Source: Pleurotus djamor | Lineage: Eukaryota; Basidiomycota; Agaricomycetes; Agaricales; Pleurotaceae | Direction of reading: 5' to 3' | Length of the DNA stretch: 64,000 nucleotides | NCBI GenBank assembly: GCA_029747585.1 | Contig: JAPEVF010000178.1 | Coordinates: 1-64,000 of the forward strand | Shown: one piece after another, positions 59,929 through 64,000 of the stretch | Layout: every line of letters begins with the position of its first letter | How positions within the stretch are numbered: position 1 is the first letter of the stretch | Translations under genes and position numbers: made by a program | The notes under the pieces: model-generated | What the model was told of the DNA's origin: nothing | What the model saw: the letters and a program-made list of their open reading frames with translations, nothing else | Database searches by the model: none

Positions 59929-60743
59929 CTAGAACGCGAAAATTGACGGTCCAAAAATCAGCATTGGCTGGAAAATGGACAATGGGGAACTGACCTTCGA
60001 GCTGGTAGGTGCGGGAAGCAAGCTTGTAGAGATTGGAGCCGCACTGCTACTCAAGGGCGGACCACATATGAGCCCGGTGTATGTGTAGGTGTAATGGAAG
60101 GTCGTTCCGTTGCTAACGGTTTCATGAGCAAATTAGGATCAAAGTCATGAGCATTCATACGAAGTGAAGGTGCTGGAAGGAAAGCTTACCAGGTATAATG
60201 TGCGATACATGGGCTGACGTAGCTAATCGTGAACCACGTATCTAGGTCAATATCCGGTCCCGTGAAGACGTCGAGTGGTTCACCGATCTAACACGAAAGA
60301 CATTGTTCAGCAAACTCAGAAATAATGATAGATGAAGGAAAGAACGTACGGATGCTCCATCTGGAATCCCATACGTCTGGAACACTGTAAGAGCCCATTC
60401 CCGTTGATGTACGGTCCAAACGGTACGATTCCGGACTGTCCAGTGCTGCCATACTTCCATACACCCTTTTGACGTACGGGGAAGGGGCAGGAGGAGTCGA
60501 TGGAGCTCCCTGAGATCAGCTGCAAGGTTTCATGGTGAGTTTCAGACGGAAAGATGGAGTCGCAGGCTTGCAAGAGCGACGTACACCAGTGCTGGTCCCG
60601 TTATCGAGCAAGGAAGGAGAGGCGAGGTTGGTGAGGAGCAAGGTACCGCTCGCTTGGAAATCTTGACCGAGGGTGATTTGTGCTTCAACCAAGGAACCCA
60701 CCAGCGAGAGAGTCGAGAAGGCGAGGAGAGAGGACAAATGCAT
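59929..60743 (-). CDS. Small secreted protein of unknown function
   Basis: The ATG at 60743 gives a signal peptide (MHLSSLLAFSTLSLVGSLVEA), then QITLGQDFQASGTLLLTNL. The second exon continues in the ADLREL frame (VWQHWTVRNRTVWTVHQREW, TVFQTYGIPDGAS) and splices to IGEPLDVFTGPDIDLDTWF and YVSPCIAHYT. A third exon reads CNGTTFHYTYTYTGLICGPP followed by a Ser/Pro-rich end and SIFAF before the stop. The second exon is also open in another frame, but only this one continues into the next exon. About 190 residues with few cysteines. No domain recognised; a cell-wall or effector-like role would be guesswork. The donor of exon 1 (ACTG|gtgtac or ACTGGT|gtacgt) is ambiguous; frame favours the first. 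Confidence 0.6.
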
Positions 60744-60780
60744 GTTTGGCTGAGGAAGAAGTCAACCGTTTGATCAGACA

Positions 60781-60795
60781 GAGAGAGAGAGAGAG
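60781..60795. repeat. (GA)n microsatellite in the 5' leader of the secreted-protein gene
   Basis: A 15-bp GA run, seen as CT repeats on the coding strand, lies between the TATA box and the ATG at 60743. Confidence 0.8.
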
Positions 60796-60819
60796 TTGAA
60801 CGCACGATAAATGCAGGAA

Positions 60820-60826
60820 TTTTATA
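60820..60826 (-). promoter_or_regulatory. TATA box of the secreted-protein gene
   Basis: TATAAAA on the - strand, 77 bp before the ATG at 60743. Confidence 0.5.
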
Positions 60827-62805
60827 CCAGCAAGGTGTCCATGGTCTTTATGCGGCCCGCTGGAGAGTCTGACGGGATCTTGCAACAGGGTAGCCGTAAG
60901 CGAACGATCTCGCCGCAGAAGTATAGACGGGGTTAAGGTCGGTTAACCAGCACTGCGCTGGTAAGGACAAACGCCCTACTCCTGAAATTGTGGCTGGAGG
61001 TTGTCAGTACAGCTGCCATCCGGTGGTGAAAGTGATAAAGGATGTACAGCGCAGGGCTTGGGAATTTCCAGATACGCGAGAGTGTCGAGACTCTACCGGT
61101 TGTGAGGAATGGAAGTAGCTGCGCCTAAGCGATTCCTATCGGTTCGTTGAGCACATCATTGAAGGTACCGTGGAGATGGTGGCGGTTGCTGGGCAGGAAC
61201 ATCAATGGGCATTGGTCGGGATCAAACCTCTTCGGGTAAGAGAACTCCGTCGGCCCGACGCTGACGTAATGTTTGGAGCCAATCACAAAGCGTCAACCGC
61301 TTTTGCCTTTTCTATCTTCTGTTCTTTCGAGTTTTTCCAGTCATTGCGTCCATGTTCACAGCCAGTCAATAGCCGGGCCTGTTTTCGCTGCTGTTAGTAG
61401 CCCTATCTTCAGCTCAGACGCGTACTCAGATCCATATATGTACAGGTGCTCGTTGACCCGGGCTTTGCGTGAAATTGGGAGTCTATGGCTACTTGGACGA
61501 GGAGACGTTTCTCTAGCTAGGGAATCTGAGCTTGGGAGCCTGGAGGGATAGCCCCTTTGGCTTCAGACAGATAGGATTGATCCGAGCTCGGGGAAAGTTC
61601 AAGTACTTTGTATTTGACCGGTGCGTCTCGTCTCCGTATCCATCACCCGTCCAATCTCAGACAAAAATTNACGCTATAGATGAATTTCCATGATCCTCAT
61701 CATTGAGAGCTCACTCAATCCCGAGTCTGCGAATCTAAGAACACCTTCCTTGGAGGAGAGTTGAGACACCAGCCATCGGTGGCTTGGGTGCACGGTACGA
61801 AAGACCATTCTATGTATTCTATAGATTGAACCGAATATTTGGCTTTGATTTCGGCCTAGAGCCCCCGTTTGGGGCGAATCTGCTCGTGTCCAATTTCCTT
61901 TGGAGGCTTCCTTGAATCGAGGTGTTGTAGAGACATCACCCGTCCCATTCAGCTGTGCGGGATTGCTCCCAGCGTGCCCTAAAGATCAATCAGTGGCTCA
62001 CCAGTTGCGCTATCAAACTTACAGGGGTTCACCAGAGGAGGAACTCGAAGCTACACCCAAGTTTTCTATCGGATGATGTTCCCCGCGCTAGGTACGCCCA
62101 ACCTCCCGAATGTCTATGTCATCAACGTCTGACAACTCCCTAGTCACTCGTGCCCCTGCTTTTCGCACTTCTCACCGCCTCCTACAAGAGCACCATGGTC
62201 ATGGACGCTTCCTCGCACGCTCGCTACTCCACGTTTCGATGCCCTCATGCCGGTTTCAGGGCAGGTGACGGCGAAGACGCATGAAGCGATTACTACCTCT
62301 CGGAATAAATCCAGGGTCGCCTATGTTCAAGCCTCGGATACTTCGAGGACATTCGTTCATATGTACTCTGACCCATGCACTTCAAATGCATCGAGGTTGA
62401 TCATCAGAACCTGATCATGGAATCGATGGTATAGGGCGCATGAACGTCTAAGCCGCTGGTATGATCTGTTCATCAGACTTTGCGGCTGGTTTTATACGGT
62501 ATGTGCCGCCTTTCTTGCTTGGTCGAATCAGTCTGAGCCTTCACTAGTTCAAGACATCCGAGACTACAGGTGGTATAACCGCTCCCCGTTATTTTCGCCG
62601 CTGACCTAAATGCTGCCGGCCTCGACCTTGCTGTTAACTGGGCGGTGTCGCTCGGTGCATTTTCCAGCCACTGGCCAAGGATACGTTAGTAACTTTAGTC
62701 GTCCGAGGAAGCTGCCTCTATAATTGGTATAAGTCGTCGTGCCCTGCGCCAAGTTCGTTCAAGTTCATGTCTTTCTTGTTTTCCGTGGCTGATATTTCCC
62801 TTCTC
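60827..62805. other. 2-kb region without a recognised gene
   Basis: Only short open frames on both strands, with an N at 61670. No motif, repeat or RNA gene seen. Confidence 0.4.
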
Positions 62806-63535
62806 TCTAGGACCCCTTCATTGTTTTGAGTTTATCGCCCCGCGATGATGATGTCATTTCCCAGTTACAAGGCCGATATCGATTGGTGATGTTTGAGCTC
62901 AACGGTTTGGTGCGGATGACCGTTCGAAACGTTGATGGTTCCTGGCGGCAGTTTGAATGATACGGTGCGTGGTACTTTATACTTTCTTCGTAGCACTTGT
63001 ACATGGTTGACTGAATCTACATTCGTCGACAGGCCTCTTCTTTCGTACGGTGCGATTCTCCCAACACCTGTCTTTGAAGACGTCTCAGGGTTCGCGCCGA
63101 AGGTGTTATCTCACGTCAATGCGCAGGTGTGGACTCTTGGTGCGATGCATTTCTCGCGCAGCCTGGCGCGGCCATTCCCAGTACTCAACCGCATGGTGGA
63201 TGGAAGCTGGCTCGTACGCAGTCTGTCACCGAAGACTACTAAAGCGGTCGTCCCGGATTTAGGAACTGTTACTAGGTTGGTTCAGACCTCACCGCCTTAG
63301 GCAAGCATCGAAGGAGCAATTCCTGAGCTCGCTATCTATGGTGAGTACATCTCCTGCGTTTCCTGCTATAGATTTTCAATATCTTCCTCTCGCAGGTCGT
63401 GCACCGTTAATGTCATCGACCGCTCTATCAGCTCAGACCTCCGAAACCATCACGCACGAAGGCGACAATTCTCATCGCTCGATGATTAGAGAGCGTGATG
63501 ACTGTTCGAAGCCCGTCAGTCACGGGACAAAATAG
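62806..63535 (+). other. Unassigned coding-like signals
   Basis: Several consecutive stretches read like protein: GRYRLVMFELNGLVRMTVRN near 62.87 kb, AKVLS-type frames at 63.05-63.30 kb, and a polar C-terminal-like exon (SAQTSETITHEGDNSH) ending at 63535 after an intron ending ctcgcag. I cannot join them into one frame or name a family. Confidence 0.25.
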
Positions 63536-63677
63536 ATAGTTTTCGTGGCCAGCCACCAGCATGTCTAGTACAGAAAAGGAATACATGTTAAATGTCAAAC
63601 TCAAGGTGTCGTGTTCAGAAACGTGTAACCAGTAGTCCGTGATATAGCGCGAACGCGAGACTTTCTGGGGCTTATGA

Positions 63678-64000
63678 CTAGGAATCGGAGGTCACGGTCA
63701 CCTTTCGCTGGACGATCTTGATGGATGGAAGACTACTCCAGCCTTTCGCTGCCGCTGATCCTGGCGTCGGCAAGTAATCCCTCCAGACAATCCTTGCATT
63801 TAGCGTCGCCAGTAGGGAGTTTGTATACAACTTTGATATCATCATTTCCGGAATGACATATCTGCAAGCGCTTGTGAGTGGCAAACCACGCGGTACGAAG
63901 GACTTGGAACTCACACGAAGGGCATGCCCTCAAACAGCGTCTCAGCTCCTCGATAATAAAGTGCGGCATCAAGTACAGTGAGGACCGCGGTGATAGCACC
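63678..64000 (-). CDS. DUF6534-type membrane protein, C-terminal part (runs off the window)
   Basis: Partial gene; the 5' part lies beyond the right edge. The penultimate exon reads AITAVLTVLDAALYYRG and ends at a gtgtga donor after EGMPF. The last exon begins YVIPEMMISKLYTNSLLATL and continues N-A-R, the diagnostic C-terminal motif of DUF6534 proteins (membrane helix followed by SKLYxNSLLATLNAR). A basic tail (IKIVQRKVTV) follows and a stop at 63678. Orientation is opposite to the DUF6534 gene at 56.4 kb. Function unknown. Confidence 0.75.

Overview
The window looks like nuclear DNA of a mushroom-forming basidiomycete (Agaricomycete). The evidence is intron-dense genes with 45-80 nt introns, seven paralogues of the basidiomycete membrane family DUF6533 (WDYxxTLPxE signature), two DUF6534-type membrane proteins, an AA9 lytic polysaccharide monooxygenase, F-box/leucine-rich proteins, secreted aspartic proteases and a Hos3-type histone deacetylase. 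No rRNA, tRNA, CRISPR array or complete transposon was recognised. Nine ambiguous bases (N) are scattered through the window and some sit next to T-runs, so single-base frameshifts must be read with caution.

Layout. 1-526: an array of about 16 copies of a 14-16 bp palindrome. 1.2-11.7 kb: five DUF6533 membrane-protein genes in a row on the + strand (pairs 2/3 and 4/5 are close duplicates). 12.0-14.3 kb: secreted type-B carboxylesterase. 14.7-16.05 kb: F-box-like protein. 16.1-18.1 kb: aspartic protease copy with a wrecked N-lobe. 18.3-19.6 kb: short-chain dehydrogenase (SDR). 20.4-21.7 kb: AA9 LPMO. 21.7-30.3 kb: a gene graveyard holding two tandem decayed copies of the tRNA-splicing endonuclease subunit SEN54 (- strand), a decayed mitochondrial SAM carrier, and two medium-chain NAD(P)H oxidoreductase (MDR) copies with indels. 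30.3-32.3 kb: Hos3-like histone deacetylase (- strand). 33.8-34.7 kb: conserved hypothetical. 34.8-37.7 kb: two more SDR paralogues (- strand). 39.0-40.6 and 44.3-45.9 kb: DUF6533 genes six and seven (- strand). 47.1-48.8 kb: F-box protein. 51.5-53.3 kb: second aspartic protease, whose likely membrane anchor lies 2.4 kb downstream behind an apparent insertion. 56.4-58.0 kb: DUF6534 membrane protein. 59.9-60.7 kb: small secreted protein. 63.7 kb to the right edge: partial DUF6534 gene.

The most striking observation is gene architecture. All seven DUF6533 paralogues, on both strands, carry two consecutive 2-nucleotide exon-like units (AG|NT|GT). Both together are required to keep frame, and they rebuild the same Phe/Leu-Cys dipeptide ahead of a conserved Trp. 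Each gene also has a 15-nt microexon encoding xxxFW. The window as a whole is an accessory, duplication-rich region: membrane-receptor-like families, secreted hydrolases and oxidoreductases multiply and decay here around a few stable genes (deacetylase, F-box genes). No operon-like cooperation is implied. The link between neighbours is tandem duplication, not a shared pathway.
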